Source: Onchidella celtica | Lineage: Eukaryota > Mollusca > Gastropoda > Systellommatophora > Onchidiidae | Length of the DNA stretch: 64,000 nt | Assembly: GCA_963931925.1 (NCBI GenBank) | Contig: OZ007569.1 | Coordinates: 29,985,112-30,049,111, forward strand | Direction: 5' to 3' | Part shown: positions 32,937 through 45,470 of the stretch, piece after piece | How positions within the stretch are numbered: position 1 is the stretch's first letter | Layout of the letters: the number at the start of each line of letters is the position of its first letter | The notes under the pieces: generated by a model | The model's database searches: none | Told to the model about the DNA's origin: nothing | Seen by the model: only the letters and a program-made list of their open reading frames with translations | Translations under genes and position numbers: made by a program

Positions 32937-33629
32937 GGGCTCTTACACACACATCGACTTTTCGCCGTCCGCCGTGGATGGCACGGCGCCGTGCATTGAA
33001 ATAACCACCACAGTCTATGGGCACTTCCAGACACATCGACCACGGCATCTCGCCGTGTACGGCCGCCGTGGTTAGGACGGCGCATATTTCATTCCGACAC
33101 GACGCTGTGCCGTCTACGGCATTGAAATATACATTGGAGTCTATGAGTGTGTTCATACTTGTCGACTTCCCGCCTTCGCCGTCGCAGTTCCCGCACACCC
33201 ACAACCTACCTAAACATGACGGTTTCAGCACTTTTCCTATCATGGAGGACATAGATACAGAACTTCTGATCACATTAGTACATGGCAGACCTGTTCTTTG
33301 GGACAAAAGTCTGGAAATTTACAAATAAAGCCAATGTGAAACTTTGCACATTTGGGGGGGGGGGGGGGGGGTGAATCCATTGAGTTCTTCGGCATCGTTT
33401 TTTAAAATTTTTAATATGGATACAGATAATATAAATATAAGTACGCCAGTTTCACACGACTGTCCATAATGATAGACTAAACCCAAATGATGGGCTAAAG
33501 CCAAATGATAATTAACGCTGTCCATAACACGGCTAAAAATAAGTCGATGTGTGTGAACGAAGACGACGTGTCGATCACGGTGCGCCATGCACAGTGGACG
33601 GCGTTTGGTCGATGTGTGTGAAAGAGGCC
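32937..33629. mobile_element. Non-autonomous PIF/Harbinger element
   Basis: Terminal inverted repeats of about 55 bp: left GGGCTCTTACACACACATCG, right (reverse complement) GGCCTCTTTCACACACATCG, continuing into CGCCGTCC and GCATGGC/GGATGGC blocks. Both ends are flanked by TAA (32934-32936 and 33630-33632), the three-base TWA target duplication typical of the PIF/Harbinger superfamily. The interior has no transposase but keeps the beginning of a MADF/Myb-like gene at 33242. A G18-20 homopolymer at 33352-33371 marks an internal junction or expansion. Confidence 0.8.
33242..33328 (+). pseudogene. MADF/Myb-like domain start (Harbinger accessory protein remnant)
   Basis: A 28-codon frame, MEDIDTELLITLVHGRPVLW followed by DKSLEIYK, then TAA. 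This matches the beginning of MADF domains (LIxLVxxRPxLWDxxxxxYK), found in the second protein of Harbinger transposons, which binds the element ends together with the transposase. The rest of the domain has been lost, so this is a relic within a deletion derivative. Confidence 0.7.
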
Positions 33630-33639
33630 TAAGTCTTAA

Positions 33640-33838
33640 GCTGGGTTTTCATGTGTACAGAAATAGAAACGGCACGGGAAACGTCAAAAAGTCTTCGAGT
33701 GGTGAAATGGAAAGAATATTTTTACGTGTTCGAAAATTCCGTTTCCCTACACATGGAAACACTGTTCCTTTTTATTACTTGACGGATTGTTTACTTTTCC
33801 GTTGCCGTTTCGTTTTTGCGTACACGTGAAAACACACC
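33640..33838. mobile_element. TTAA-flanked MITE
   Basis: 199-bp element starting eleven bases after the Harbinger element. Inverted ends GCTGGGTTTTCATGTGTAC (left) and GGTGTGTTTTCACGTGTAC (right, reverse complement), each bordered by TTAA (33636-33639, 33839-33842), as for piggyBac-like elements; a TAA duplication is an alternative reading. The interior has GAAACGGCA-like subterminal repeats. No coding capacity. A related fragment occurs at 56872-56970. Confidence 0.65.
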
Positions 33839-33964
33839 TTAAGGCGTTGAATATAATGGCAAATGTGGAATTAGGAAGCCGTTAGAGAATTTGCGAGTCA
33901 CAAAATGACTTGATTATTTGAGACATAAGAGATAGAAACAGCGAGGTAAATGTAATTACTGCTT

Positions 33965-34082
33965 CCATCCCTCTATTCATCTATCCCTCTGTCCGTCCAT
34001 CCATCCATTCATCTCTCTGTTCGTCTTCCATCCATTCATCCCTCCCTGCGTCTATCTATCTATCCATCCATCCATCCATTAT

Positions 34083-34126
<44 letters not shown>

Positions 34127-34130
34127 GCTA
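33965..34130. repeat. CCAT/CTAT array
   Basis: Degenerate CCAT then pure CTAT at 34083-34127. Confidence 0.93.
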
Positions 34131-34889
34131 ATTTTATCTTAAGCTAGAGGAAAGCCGAGGCGTAAATGAAGCCACAGCAGTTAATCATAAAACCACAAAC
34201 ACAAAAACAAAACAAAACAAAACAAAACAATGATGTTGCAGCTACCAATAGTTATGGTGATAACAAATGTAAATCACCATGGTAACCAAGCAAACATGAG
34301 TGATGCTGTGCTCCTGTGATGTTTTGTGGAAACCGCCATTCGCACATTTCTGTCTATCGGATTATAATTATGTCTTTCCACGTCATGACAGAACTTTCTC
34401 TCCACCTCTCCTCACCCCACTGAATATTTAGACATGCCCTTTGAATGTCTGTTTTATAATTGAGAGACTGGACGAAGATATTTCCATAATAAACATATTT
34501 TTTTTTTCATGAAATAATTGGCTGCAAAAAAAACAACAAAAAAAATAAAAATCTAACAACAACAAAAAAAAGTATGGGAATTGCGGAAAGGGGAAGGAGA
34601 GTGGTGGGTATACGTGCTTTGTTCAGAGGGACTTAAAACAGTTTTTATCCAATGTTCGTACATCTAGAGCTTTTGCGGTATGTGAATCTTGACTCGAGGA
34701 ATGCATTTAGCTAAAAAAGGAAAAAAAAAAAAAATCGAAAATTTTGTCGCTTCAAGCTCTGATCAGAATGGCAGCGATTTTCTTAACAACAAAAAAAACA
34801 CCAACAAAACAAAAAAATACCTCGAGTTACATAAATGCAAGGTGGGCCAAAACTTACTTTACCATAATATTATTTTATTCACAAATCAA
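34131..34889. other. No gene; A-rich tracts
   Basis: (AAAAC)n at 34204-34230 and several poly-A stretches. Confidence 0.5.
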
Positions 34890-35265
34890 ATCCAACTAAA
34901 TAGTGTGTACACCTTCTATATTTCAATTAAACAAAGTGTACGCCCTATAAATTACATGTATTTCAATTAAACGCAATGTACACCGTATATACTTCAATTA
35001 AATGAAGTGTACACCTTATATATTCAACTAAATTAAGTGTACACCTTATATATTTCAACTAAATAAAGTGTACACCTTATATGTTTCAACTAAATGAGCT
35101 GAACAACTTATATACTTCAACAAAATGAGGTGTACACCTTATATATTCCAACTAAATGAAGTGTACACCTTATATATTTCAACCAGATGAAGAGTAGACC
35201 AAAAATATTTAAAGTAAATGAAGTATACACCAATTACATTGTCTCAACTAAATGAAGTGTACATC
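34890..35265. repeat. About 38-bp minisatellite, ten copies
   Basis: Unit TTTCAACTAAATGAAG + TGTACACCTTATATA, more diverged at both ends. Confidence 0.9.
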
Positions 35266-35884
35266 AAGTAAGTTAAAAAGCAAGTTAAATCTAATGTTAA
35301 TTAGAAAAATGACCCCATTCTTTCCCTTGTCGAAATGTAGCTGTTAATGAAATAATTATTACGGTAAGGACAATTTCGGCTCAGCCTCCATTTTCCATTT
35401 CAAAACTCTTTAGCTGCTGCGGCGAGATTTTGCTGGATGAATACACAATTTCAAAATGCCATCGTTCTAAAATCCCAGGTGGTTATTTTGGTCGGGGACT
35501 TGTGTATAAAACCAATTTCATATTTCCGGACAGCCAGTGATCATTTTGGATTGACAGGTATTATGAGTGTACGCCGCAGAGCATCGATTCTGCAGGAATT
35601 TCGTATGCTACCGTCCTGCGACCCTTCGAATATCTCTCCGCATTCATTTCGAAAAAAGTACGGAAGATAAGACTGAATACTAAAGAACGAAAACAAGAGT
35701 AAAGTAAAATAAAAACAAAACTACTATATCCGTTGGTTGCAGTCGGTTTCGAATTTGTCAGATTTCAAGTACACAATCAGATGCCGGTAGCGCATGTGCT
35801 CATACACGCAGACGCACGTACACACAATGAGGGGTAAGCTGGACAGATACACAACACCACCAAGAACCAATAAACACTGGTTAT

Positions 35885-36020
35885 CTAGACAGACAGACAC
35901 ACAGACAGAGAGGCAGACACAAATAGGCTTACATACATACAAGAAGGCAATCAAGCAAGTAGACAGACAAACAGATAGGCTGGTGAACAGACAGAGCGAC
36001 TGACAGACAGAGAGCAAGTC
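35885..36020. repeat. Degenerate GACA repeat
   Basis: CAGACAGACACACAG-type sequence. 35266-35884 and 36021-37044 hold no recognised gene. Confidence 0.7.
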
Positions 36021-37044
36021 AGAAGAACAATGCAAAAGGCATCGAAAAAAGAAATAAATATAAACATTACAGAGATATTTATTGCAACCACACACAGATT
36101 TGCATTTCCGATGCACCCACAGTCCGCCTTCTGTTATATGACCAGTTCTAAGAAAAGTGCAAACCAGCATTATTTTTCAGACTCATATTCCTATCCAAAG
36201 CCAGTTTCCCCTCCCTCGTCACTCGATCATTTTTTGCACCAGAAAGAAAAACAGGTCCACCAGTTGACCTACTTTTCGATGATAATTACGAATCGGGCCA
36301 CGGAAGTGTAAATTTCCAAGAGTCTAATCAAGGTTGCTAAGCAACGAAAAGCGAGCCATTTTCCCCCACTTAATGATGCATTAAAGCATGGAGATTTCGA
36401 CATACCATTATGATGCCTTTGCTCCCACTTTAAACTCTCTTAAAAAGTGTCATTTCGTTAATGGCACGGACTTGAGAGACACTTTATTTGTCAACTGTAT
36501 TGCCGTGCTATGGAAAAAGACAGCATAGCCCAAAAACAATTTTTACAGACGATGCAAAAAAATCTTTAGCCTTGCATTTTCTTTGTTCAATTTCTATTTT
36601 GTGGTGACCAAAAATAGCCATTAATCGTTCAAGATTAGAACCCAGATAAGAAAAATAAAGCACATTTCATTCTGTAAATCGTCAGCTATTTGTGGGTTTT
36701 CTCATGCACACTCACATTTTCCATATTGTTGTATGTGCATATTTGCCTTTTCAGGAAAATGAGGGCTGAAATTTTGAAGAGTTGTGTAAAATCAGAGTTG
36801 TTCAATACACTTCAAAATCGAAATTTGCATAAAAATTCCCACGAAAAATACACCCACATGACACTTATACATAATAAAATTAGGAGTGAGAGAACCACTT
36901 TCATGACAAAACCTCAAAATCGGCAAAATGTCGCACACAACTATATAGCAAACGACCCTGGAAATTACGATATTAAAGAATGAATTTAACTATGATAAGA
37001 GCATACAGTCTTTCCCCCTAACACAGCAGTACAACATCTATTGG

Positions 37045-37525
37045 CATTGAACATCAGTGGAGCGCGAAAGTCTAAATTTGTATGGAATGCCTTTATATAG
37101 TTCTTAGACAAAGGGCATTTCATTTGTCTACTTGAGAAATACGATATTGTGTCCACAGTATGACTTGAAATTCATTGGTATTGAACATTGAACATCAGTG
37201 GAGCATCAAACTCAAGATTTGAATGGCATGCCTTTATCTTTCTTAAACAAAGGGCATTTCATTTGTCTACCTGAGAAACACTTTATTTACGTCCACTGTA
37301 TGACATGACATCCACTGGCACTGAGCATCGTGAAAATCAAGATTTGTCTGAAGTGCCTTCATCTTACTTAGACAAAAGGGCATTTCATTTGTGGACTTGA
37401 GAAACGCTCTAACTGTCCACGGTATGACATGACATTCACTGGTATTGATCATCAGCCGAGCATTAAACTCAAGATTTGAATGGCATGCCTTTATAATGTC
37501 TTTGTCAAATGCCGACATTTCATTT
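37045..37525. repeat. About 126-bp tandem repeat, four copies
   Basis: GGGCATTTCATTTGTCTAC recurs at 37127, 37252, 37378 and (variant) 37511; also AATGGCATGCCTTTAT and TTGGTATTGAACATCAG. Confidence 0.9.
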
Positions 37526-40500
37526 GTTTAGCATTCGACATTAAGCCTACATGCTCTTTAGCATGATATTCAGTTCGAAATTCTCGGTATACAAAGCACA
37601 TACATGAAGCTATAATACGATCCTCTGTTTTTCCATAATAAAGCTCTGTTATGCATGAACACACCGTTCTTTTCTTTGATTTACGGAAAGAGTATAGACC
37701 GACGTGTTCACCATGATCAACAGTAATTCGATCCCCGCAACTGACTGTCAATGATGTGGTCAAAGAACTGAATCTCTCTTTGTTACTGTCTATTTACTAG
37801 GCGTATTCAACTGCTCGGCCGCTGCACCGCAATCTATCTTTACTCGTAAGATGTGAATTTAAACATAGACACCTGAAACCGCATGGGGCATTTTAGAAGC
37901 ACTGAAACCTTACGGAACTATGAAGGCGATCCCCGAAGAGATGGGTTCAAACTCAAATAGAACACGGCTAGAACTACTACCAAAAACAACAACCACAATA
38001 GGAACAACAAAAAGCTCAGGAAAGGACTGACATTTTGCGTTTCATTTGATCGTTTCTGTATTATTTCTTACACAAAGCTTTGTTACATACAACATTTTCT
38101 TTTGTCCAAGTTTTGACTTTGCTCCAAGCCTTGCTGCAACCCTATACGATTTTTAAAATTATATATAACATAATTATATTCTGTCAAAAAGCTCGGGGGA
38201 ACATTTGGATTTAGAAGCTGGGTGCGGCTCTGCCTCGATAGAGACAAAGTCAAGAGTTGAAACACTTGTTTGACGCGGGCTGTCTTCCTCTGAAGATCTC
38301 CTGTCGTCTCCATTCTCAAAAAGTTCTTTTTTTTTTAAGAACTCGTGTGTAAGATATTGATTATTTCAGATCATTTTTTGCTAAGACAATAAAAAGTAAC
38401 AGAAAAAAAAAATCACAGTATTATTTATAACCTAATATACAGTGGTAGAACATCACTTTGTTTGGTTACCAGCTCCCAATACAAATGATCGATCACCAGA
38501 GACAATGAAAATAATGACTTGCGGTGACAAGGACTGCGCAACTCCAGATGACAGCGGAGTGTCATTTGTGACACAAAGGTATCAAGGTGTTGATGATGAG
38601 TTCTGTATTCGACCTTTACCCGAATCCTAGGTCTTCCCAATCCGTTTGACCTCAATCCTTTGTAACGGGGCTGGCACTTGGCGTTTTTGACCTTTCACTA
38701 AAGTTTGACTTTAGAACACCCTTAAACCGAATTGGGTCCAATTGTGACCACAGTGCATCCGGATTAAACGATGTGTAAACTTGAATGCTGAAGACTGAGA
38801 CATACACTGCTAGAAAGCATGTAAGACTTATGGTAGTGACAGACAGAAAATGTTCATGGCAGTCACCGATGCTATTCACAAGCCATACATTGTGTTGGAA
38901 TTGAAAGTAAGACTGTATCAAACGTGACAACCGAATTTTTAGTCTGGGGGCAACGTCGCTTTGACCCAGTCCGAATAATGGATTTCAAAACAGGATCGTT
39001 CGTAACTCTAGGCGGGAGAGCATAGTTTTTTGTTTGGTTTGTTTGAAGAGCTTTTAGGTCTTTTTTTTAGGAGGTTCGCTGAGCTTGGGTTTTGCATCTC
39101 ATTTTTTTTTGTTATTATTTTTCTTGTATTTGTTTCTGTGGGTTTTTATGGTAGTGATTAGTTTTTTTTTTTTTTTTTATAGAACTTTTGCCCTGGCGGC
39201 AGCCTTGTTTGGCCTGCTCTTCCTGACGTTGTCTGCTTAAAGGACTACGTTTTTTTTTTTTTTTTTAGCATACTGCAAAAAAGTAGATATTTCTTTGATG
39301 TGGACAGTTAAAATGAAAGATCTTCCAGCTTGATCATTTTTGATGATTTCAGAAAACAGGAGAGCTTGGATTGAAATGAAGAGACGTTGCGGCACAGAGC
39401 CGAATAGCACAGAGCTATACACAATGAACAAGCGAGGACACTCCATGGCGCCGCCTCTCTCCCTTCCACTAAAAGATGGCGACAATTCGCGTGGTTATCT
39501 ATCACTGCAACATTGCAAACAAAAGGAGGGCAAGCCGCTATTAACTACAGATCATACAAATAGTAAACAACAAGTGCGCGCCATTTTAAAAACTTTCTTG
39601 ACGAAACCTTGCCCTCCTGTGGTGTGCAATGACTGGACGTACTTCCTGCTCTAGTCTAACTATGGAGCTTTGTGGCGTATATTTCAAAGAACTCTAAAGT
39701 GTATAAATCAGTAACAAATATAAAAACAAAACGAGTGCAAAATGCACAACTCAACAGTTGCAGAATGACTGCATGCATGCCAAGGTATGTAGAGCTGTAA
39801 AATGCTTGACCAGGAAATGCACGGCTTTTTAGCAAATCTATTTGGTTAGACTCCCTCAGGTCTATAATTATCTGAAGTTAGGTCATGTAAATATGGTACA
39901 GTGTCCGCAGAGAGAATAAAATAATCTATTTCTTGGACAACCCGAGAGGCATTCCAATTCTCTTTAAGAGAGCACCGTGATTGAGCTGGGGTTAAGATGA
40001 ATTAATACGCAGTTCTCTCTTAACACCGAATGTGCGAATTATAATATCCTCTTTGTTCTTGAACAAAGAAAAGTGAACGGGCAGGGGGAAAAGAGGGATG
40101 GAAAAAGAGGCCTAGAATCACTGTTATGATAGTACATGTTATAACGGAGTACATTTATACAGCACTTGTTTCCGCGGAGAGGACCCAAAACACTTTATCA
40201 TGACATAGTAACAACCCTCTCTCCCCCTCTCACTCTGCTTCTCCCCCCCCCCCTCTTTGCCTCTCCCTCCCCACTCTCTCTCTCTCTCTCCTTCCCCCTC
40301 TCTCTTTCTTTTTCACACATACAGATACACAGACAAACACACACACACACACACACTCTCTTTTTCTTCCTCTCTCATGCTCAGTCTGAATTTCTCAAAC
40401 GAGGAAATATCTCTATTATATAATATCTCCCTTATGACACTAACAGTTTTCTTGACACTAAACATATCTTATTATAGCCATGGTCTCGTTGTGTTTCCCC

Positions 40501-41200
40501 AAATTTTTAATATCTGGACTGTCATGAAACAGATAGTATGATTTTCAGTTCGTGGCGAACTACGAAACGTATTTTCCATTCACTGAACGTGACCTAAAAG
40601 ACAATTAAACCTCCCAACATATCCTTTATTGATTGTGCAGCACAATCTGGAGAACACTTTGTAACTGATCGGCAAAAAGACCCCCAGATTTTTCACCCCA
40701 AGGTGAAATTTGACTTGTTAAAGCATGCCCTCGTCATTTCGGTGCTTTGTTGACAAAATATCCGCCATGTGTACATTTAATGCGCTGTTTCGCTTCGATT
40801 CTGTCTTACACGTAGTTTCGCAACCGAATATCCGATGCATTTCCCTCTGTCAACACCGGAGAAATATTTCTATAAAGATGAAACTATTTTAAGAACTGCT
40901 TTTCGGCAACAGAAAATCTCGATAACTACCAAGTCAACCAGGTGTAACATGATACCATTATCCACGTAGTCCGTGTTTCCATAATAATTCTGTGTTTTGC
41001 ATCAACACTTGGTTTTCCCTATCGTTTATGTCAAAATTGCTCCGCCGAGTTGCCACAACACTACTGCAATTATATTCCAACGCTGGCCCGGAGTGTATCT
41101 ATCTATTATTAGGTCACGAATTTGACCCCTATGTTTTCCACTCTGTGTATGAGTACAGACATAGTGCACGAGTCCTATGAAATAATTTATGCTGCTTTCC
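37526..41200. other. No supported gene; scattered repeat pieces
   Basis: Relative of the 23.9-kb family near 38080-38150; CCTCTGAAGATCTCCTG near 38288; poly-T tracts 39060-39265; CT/CA microsatellite 40200-40375; CATTTATACAGCACTTG motif near 40150. The 104-codon frame at 39340-39654 was not recognised. Confidence 0.5.
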
Positions 41201-41210
41201 TACTTTTGGG

Positions 41211-41706
41211 GCATCCATAAAGTATGTACGCTCGAATATGGCGGTTTTTGACCCACCAACTCCACCAGCTTCCATAAACGCTTTTCGTACGTTTGGCTTC
41301 AACTCCCACACTTGACCATAAGAATGGTGATGTCCATAATAAGGCTTGGTATTTTAAATCCTTTAAATGACAGTTTGCATGGGATAGTTGATTTGTTTTA
41401 TTCAGTACATTGTCTATTGTCTATTTTTATATTATAATCCTACAGCTTTTTTTTGGTGAGAAAAACTAAATAAAAGGAAAATTCTTGGTTCATTGGCACA
41501 TTCAAAAGCGTACGTACACTCCTCAGACAATCCCCCCCCCCCCGCCCTTTTTCATTATGCTGGCATCAACCCTTCTTCCCACTCCATATTCCCTTTCATA
41601 CGCTACCATCAATACCCTTCCCCCGCCCCCATGTACCCTTTTCATGCCCTGGGGTCAACTCTCCCCCCCCCCTCCTCCAAACATCAGTACTTTATGGATG
41701 GCCCTC
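41211..41706. mobile_element. Possible element bounded by CATCCATAAAGTA ends
   Basis: GGGGCATCCATAAAGTATG at 41211 and inverted GTACTTTATGGATGGCCC ending 41706. Interior has C-rich tracts and ACGTACG-like sequence. No duplication established. Confidence 0.35.
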
Positions 41707-41731
41707 GCCTTAAAATATTGAAACTCTCGTG

Positions 41732-42405
41732 ACAGCCAGGCTACAGGAGATCTTCAGAGAGCAAGACTACAGGAGATCGTCAGGGAGCGAGACTAAGGAG
41801 ATCTCCAGAGAGCAAGACTACAGGAGATCGTCAGGGAGCGAGACTAAGGAGATCTCCAGAGAGCAAGGCTACAGGAGATCGTCAGGGAGCGAGACTAAGG
41901 AGATCTCCAGAGAGCAAGGCTACAGGAGATCGTCAGGGAGCGAGACTAAGGAGATCTCCAGAGAGCAAGACTACAGGAGATCGTCAGGGAGCGAGACTAA
42001 GGAGACCTCCAGAGAGCAAGACTACAGGAGATCGTCAGGGAGCGAGACTAAGGAGATCTCCAGAGAGCAAGGCTACAGTAGCTCTTCAGAGAGCAAGACT
42101 ACAGGAGATCGTCAGGGAGCAAAACTAATGAGATCTCCACAGAGCAAGCCCACAGGAGATCTTCAGGGAGCAAGTCTACAGGAGGTCGACAGGGAGCGAG
42201 ACTATGGAGGTCGTCAGGGAGTGAGACTAAGGGGATCTTCAGCGAGAAAGATTACAGGAGATCTTCAGACAGCAAGACTACAGGGGATCTTCAGAGAGCA
42301 AGATTGCAGGACATCTTCAGACAGCGAAACTAAGGAGATCTTCAGAGAGCAGGACTACAGTAGATCTTCAGAAAGTGAGACTACAGGAGATCTTCAGAGA
42401 GAGAA
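41732..42405 (+). repeat. 51-bp tandem repeat with open reading frame
   Basis: About 13 units of 51 bp, each a dimer of 25-26 bp halves (GCAAGACTACAGGAGATCGT and GCGAGACTAAGGAGATCTCC types). Because 51 is a multiple of three, one frame stays open from 41729 to 42670 with a 17-residue repeat REQDYRRSSGSETKEIS. The frame opens with GTG, not ATG, and no splice context was identified, so coding status is doubtful. Isolated unit-like pieces occur inverted near 15113, 16153 and 38288. Confidence 0.8.
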
Positions 42406-42670
42406 ACCCAGTCAAACAAGTATTTCGACCAGAGACATGCTACTATTGTGTGGGTCACTGATTTCGGCCCTTGGCTTCCATACACTATATGGTGGAGAAA
42501 TGGAGGCTGAAATAACATCACAACGTCTTAAATTGTTTCAACCAGACATAAATATCCCGAGGTCTGTTCAAGAAATTACTACCCTTTTTCAAGACTGTTT
42601 ACCGCTTATACAAGACAGTGCGTCTTTTCAACCACTGTCTTCATTTCCAAAGGTTTCCCAAGGGACTTGA

Positions 42671-44671
42671 CTGGGCGGACCCCATTCTTTGCTAAAACAA
42701 CAACATAATAACAATACTCAATAATCGCGAATGACAGAGAGCAAAAGCAAAAAAACACTGTGTGTGGGGTAAAAATAAAGCGCACAAATATCCCCGCTCT
42801 CAATAACCGTATTAAGAAAGCGAAATTGTAAAATTCTATTCATGACTATAATCATTAGCCGCTGCATTTTGAATCATGTTTTGTGATGTAACCGTGTGAA
42901 CAACAACAACAACAACAAAAAATGAGGAGAAAAACAAAGACAACAACAAAAAAATTAAAATCGCAAAACTTAATCTGAGTCAGAAATCCGATCCTCTCCC
43001 CTCCATTAAAAAACTAACAACAACAACTTACAAAGTGGGCCTTTGATCAGAACAACGCTTCATTAGCACTTAGCATAAACTTGATACCTCCTGTATTGCA
43101 TTGTTTTTTCATAAGTTATGCTTGGACCATTAAAAATTTGGCCGGCATCCTCAGAAAAAGCTCTGATTGTGCGCAAATGCTGGATGAAAACATGAACACG
43201 TCCATTATGTATTATTCACGACAGTAAGCTTTGATGGTGAGAAAACAATAGCCGTTTCATTTTATCAGTCTGTGTGCGTACATGTGTGTGTGTGTGTGTG
43301 CGCGCGAGAGGGAGAGCGTGTGTAAGCGCACGTGGGTGCAAGCATGAGTACGCACTCGTGCATGAATATGTGTGTGTCTGTGCGTTTATATAGATCTATG
43401 TGAGATCATTCTAGAAGCCAATAGAGATTCGAGACAAGGACTGCAATTTTTACTCGCTAGGTTCAGGGAGAAAATGGACAGGCCACCCACCCTCCAGAGA
43501 CCACGAGAGCCACCAAGTCAGCGGTCCAGCGGAAAACCCAATTGGATTATTGTGTGCAAATGCTGGATCAAAACATGCAAACGTCCATCATGCAATATTC
43601 ACGGCGGTTATCTTTCATGGTGAGAAAACAATAGCCGTTTCATTTTGTCCTCGTGTGTGTGTGTGCGCGCGCGTGCGTATGTTTGTCACGCCAGAATTGA
43701 TCACGAATTTCTATCTATCAATACTTAGGCTGGTCATTCATTTTTTTCTACATTCCTTTTACTCTTTTATCTTCTCTTGCTACAACCTACTAAACCTGTC
43801 CCTCTGAACTTGAGTTCAGGCTAAACTTAAGCTATCTTCAATTCTTTTCCAGATGCGGCAAAGTCTTGTGTGCCCAGGAACTAAAACCCAGTACGCCTTT
43901 AGTTTCGGAGAAGACTAAAATCTGTGTACTCAGGACTTGGGTGGGACCCTTCGGTTTCAGAAGCTGTGAGACAATTTTTTTCTTTAGATGAGTCCACATT
44001 TAGACTTACATAAAGAGGCTTTCAACATTTTACCGCTTAAACTTCTTAAAAAACGTGATTTCTTCTCTTAAATTTGCCTGTCAGCGCTAATGTTTTCACA
44101 GAAGGTCAAGAAAATCTGGGTTTTTACAGGAAAACTTCGTTTATTCCAATGTAGTGCCGAGGGTTTTCCAAAGGACGAAGTAAAATCATAATTCCATGTT
44201 ATTAGAATTTGCCAGTCTCTCTCCCCAGCCAGCAACCATGCGTCAGTCTGATGCGCAAGATTAATCTAATCTTTACTCATAGAAAGGACGTCGTTCCTTC
44301 GCAGATCCGCTGGTCATGACATCGCGCTGCCATTGTTTTGATGTAGGATATCTGCCCCTACGGTGATTCTAACAACCCTACGCAAACCCTATACAAAAAT
44401 CTACTTCAGACTGACCTATGGGATACTGACGGGGTCTGTGCTATCTAGATTAAGAAAAAGACAAAACTTTATGTAAAACGTTTACCTTTTTTTGTTTCCT
44501 ACATTGCTACCAGTTTTATAACCTTCAGATTTCAATCACGGCTGCTGGAAGGCTGAAAACATAAAATCGGCCATAATATAATTATCGCAACCTTACTTCT
44601 TGTTTACTCCAATTTCACTTTTTGCATAACTTGAGAAATTTGACGGTGAACGTTTGCGGTTTTATCCTACT
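42671..44671. other. No gene; 130-bp direct repeat and (GT)n tracts
   Basis: GCAAATGCTGGAT...GGTGAGAAAACAATAGCCGT at 43170-43265 recurs at 43555-43650, each followed by a GT/GC tract. Otherwise nothing recognised. Confidence 0.6.
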
Positions 44672-45215
44672 AGCTGACTTGCCCGGCCCTGCCCGGGATA
44701 AATCGATTTATTAGTTTCAGTTCTGGATGATTATTATGGACCTGCTTCATTTTGCCTGTTCCTTTAGCTTTATTTTATTTTTGTTTGTTTGTTTGTTTTT
44801 AGATAAGTTTTACTGCTCCCCCTTTGCGCGTTGACGTCCTGCGCGTCCCGCCAGCATCCGTCAAGTGGCAATGATTTGCGCACGGGTTAGTTTGTTTATC
44901 AGTGAACACATCGCAGGAAGTGATAACGTCTTGTGTAGGCGGAAGTGGGCTATTATTAGAAACATACATCAATATATCTTATTGATCGTAAATTTCGGAT
45001 CAAACGCTCTAGTGAATTTAGTCTTTAATTATAACCGCATTTACCGATTAACTCAGAAATAACAAACGGCTTTGTTTGTGTATAGCGATAGGAACAATGT
45101 TCGCTATCCCATAATTCTTTGTGCCAAATTTCAGGTCGGTGCGTTGTGTAGTTTCCGAGTCCATAGGACTATTAGGGGTTTTGTTGTAGCTTTATTATAT
45201 AGATATAAGAGATAT
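44672..45215 (+). mobile_element. Dispersed element, ACTAG...CCCGG family, copy 2
   Basis: Begins ACTAGCTGACTTGCCCGGCC then CTGCCCGGGATAAATC, ends in TATATAGATATAAGAGATATA. Includes the block CAAATTTCAGGTCGGTGCGT shortly before the 3' end. The short frames inside it are not supported as genes. Confidence 0.5.
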
Positions 45216-45358
45216 ATAGATAAGAAGGATTTAGAACAAATCGGAACTGTGAAACAGCGTGATAAGTGCCATAACGCATTTTAAACAAATTTCAAAGTGT
45301 GCATTTGTTATAACTTTTCCATGTACTAAAAGATCTCCAGTTTTTCAGAAAATGGAGA

Positions 45359-45470
45359 GAGTTTGAGTTTGGGTTTAATGGCACGTCAGCACGATATCGG
45401 CCACTGTGTGGCCCTCACAGTTTCTTCGTTCTCTCTCTTTGGGCTAGCTTTCAGCCCTCAGATGTCTAAA
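45359..45470 (+). repeat. Dispersed repeat R1, copy 3 (subtype A)
   Basis: GAGTTTGAGTTTGGG, ACGTCAGCACGATATCGGCC and GGGCTAGCTTTCAGCCC. Confidence 0.6.

Noticed and set aside
39340-39654. 104-codon plus-strand frame
   Set aside because: No domain, overlapping minus-strand frames of similar length, no splice signals assigned.
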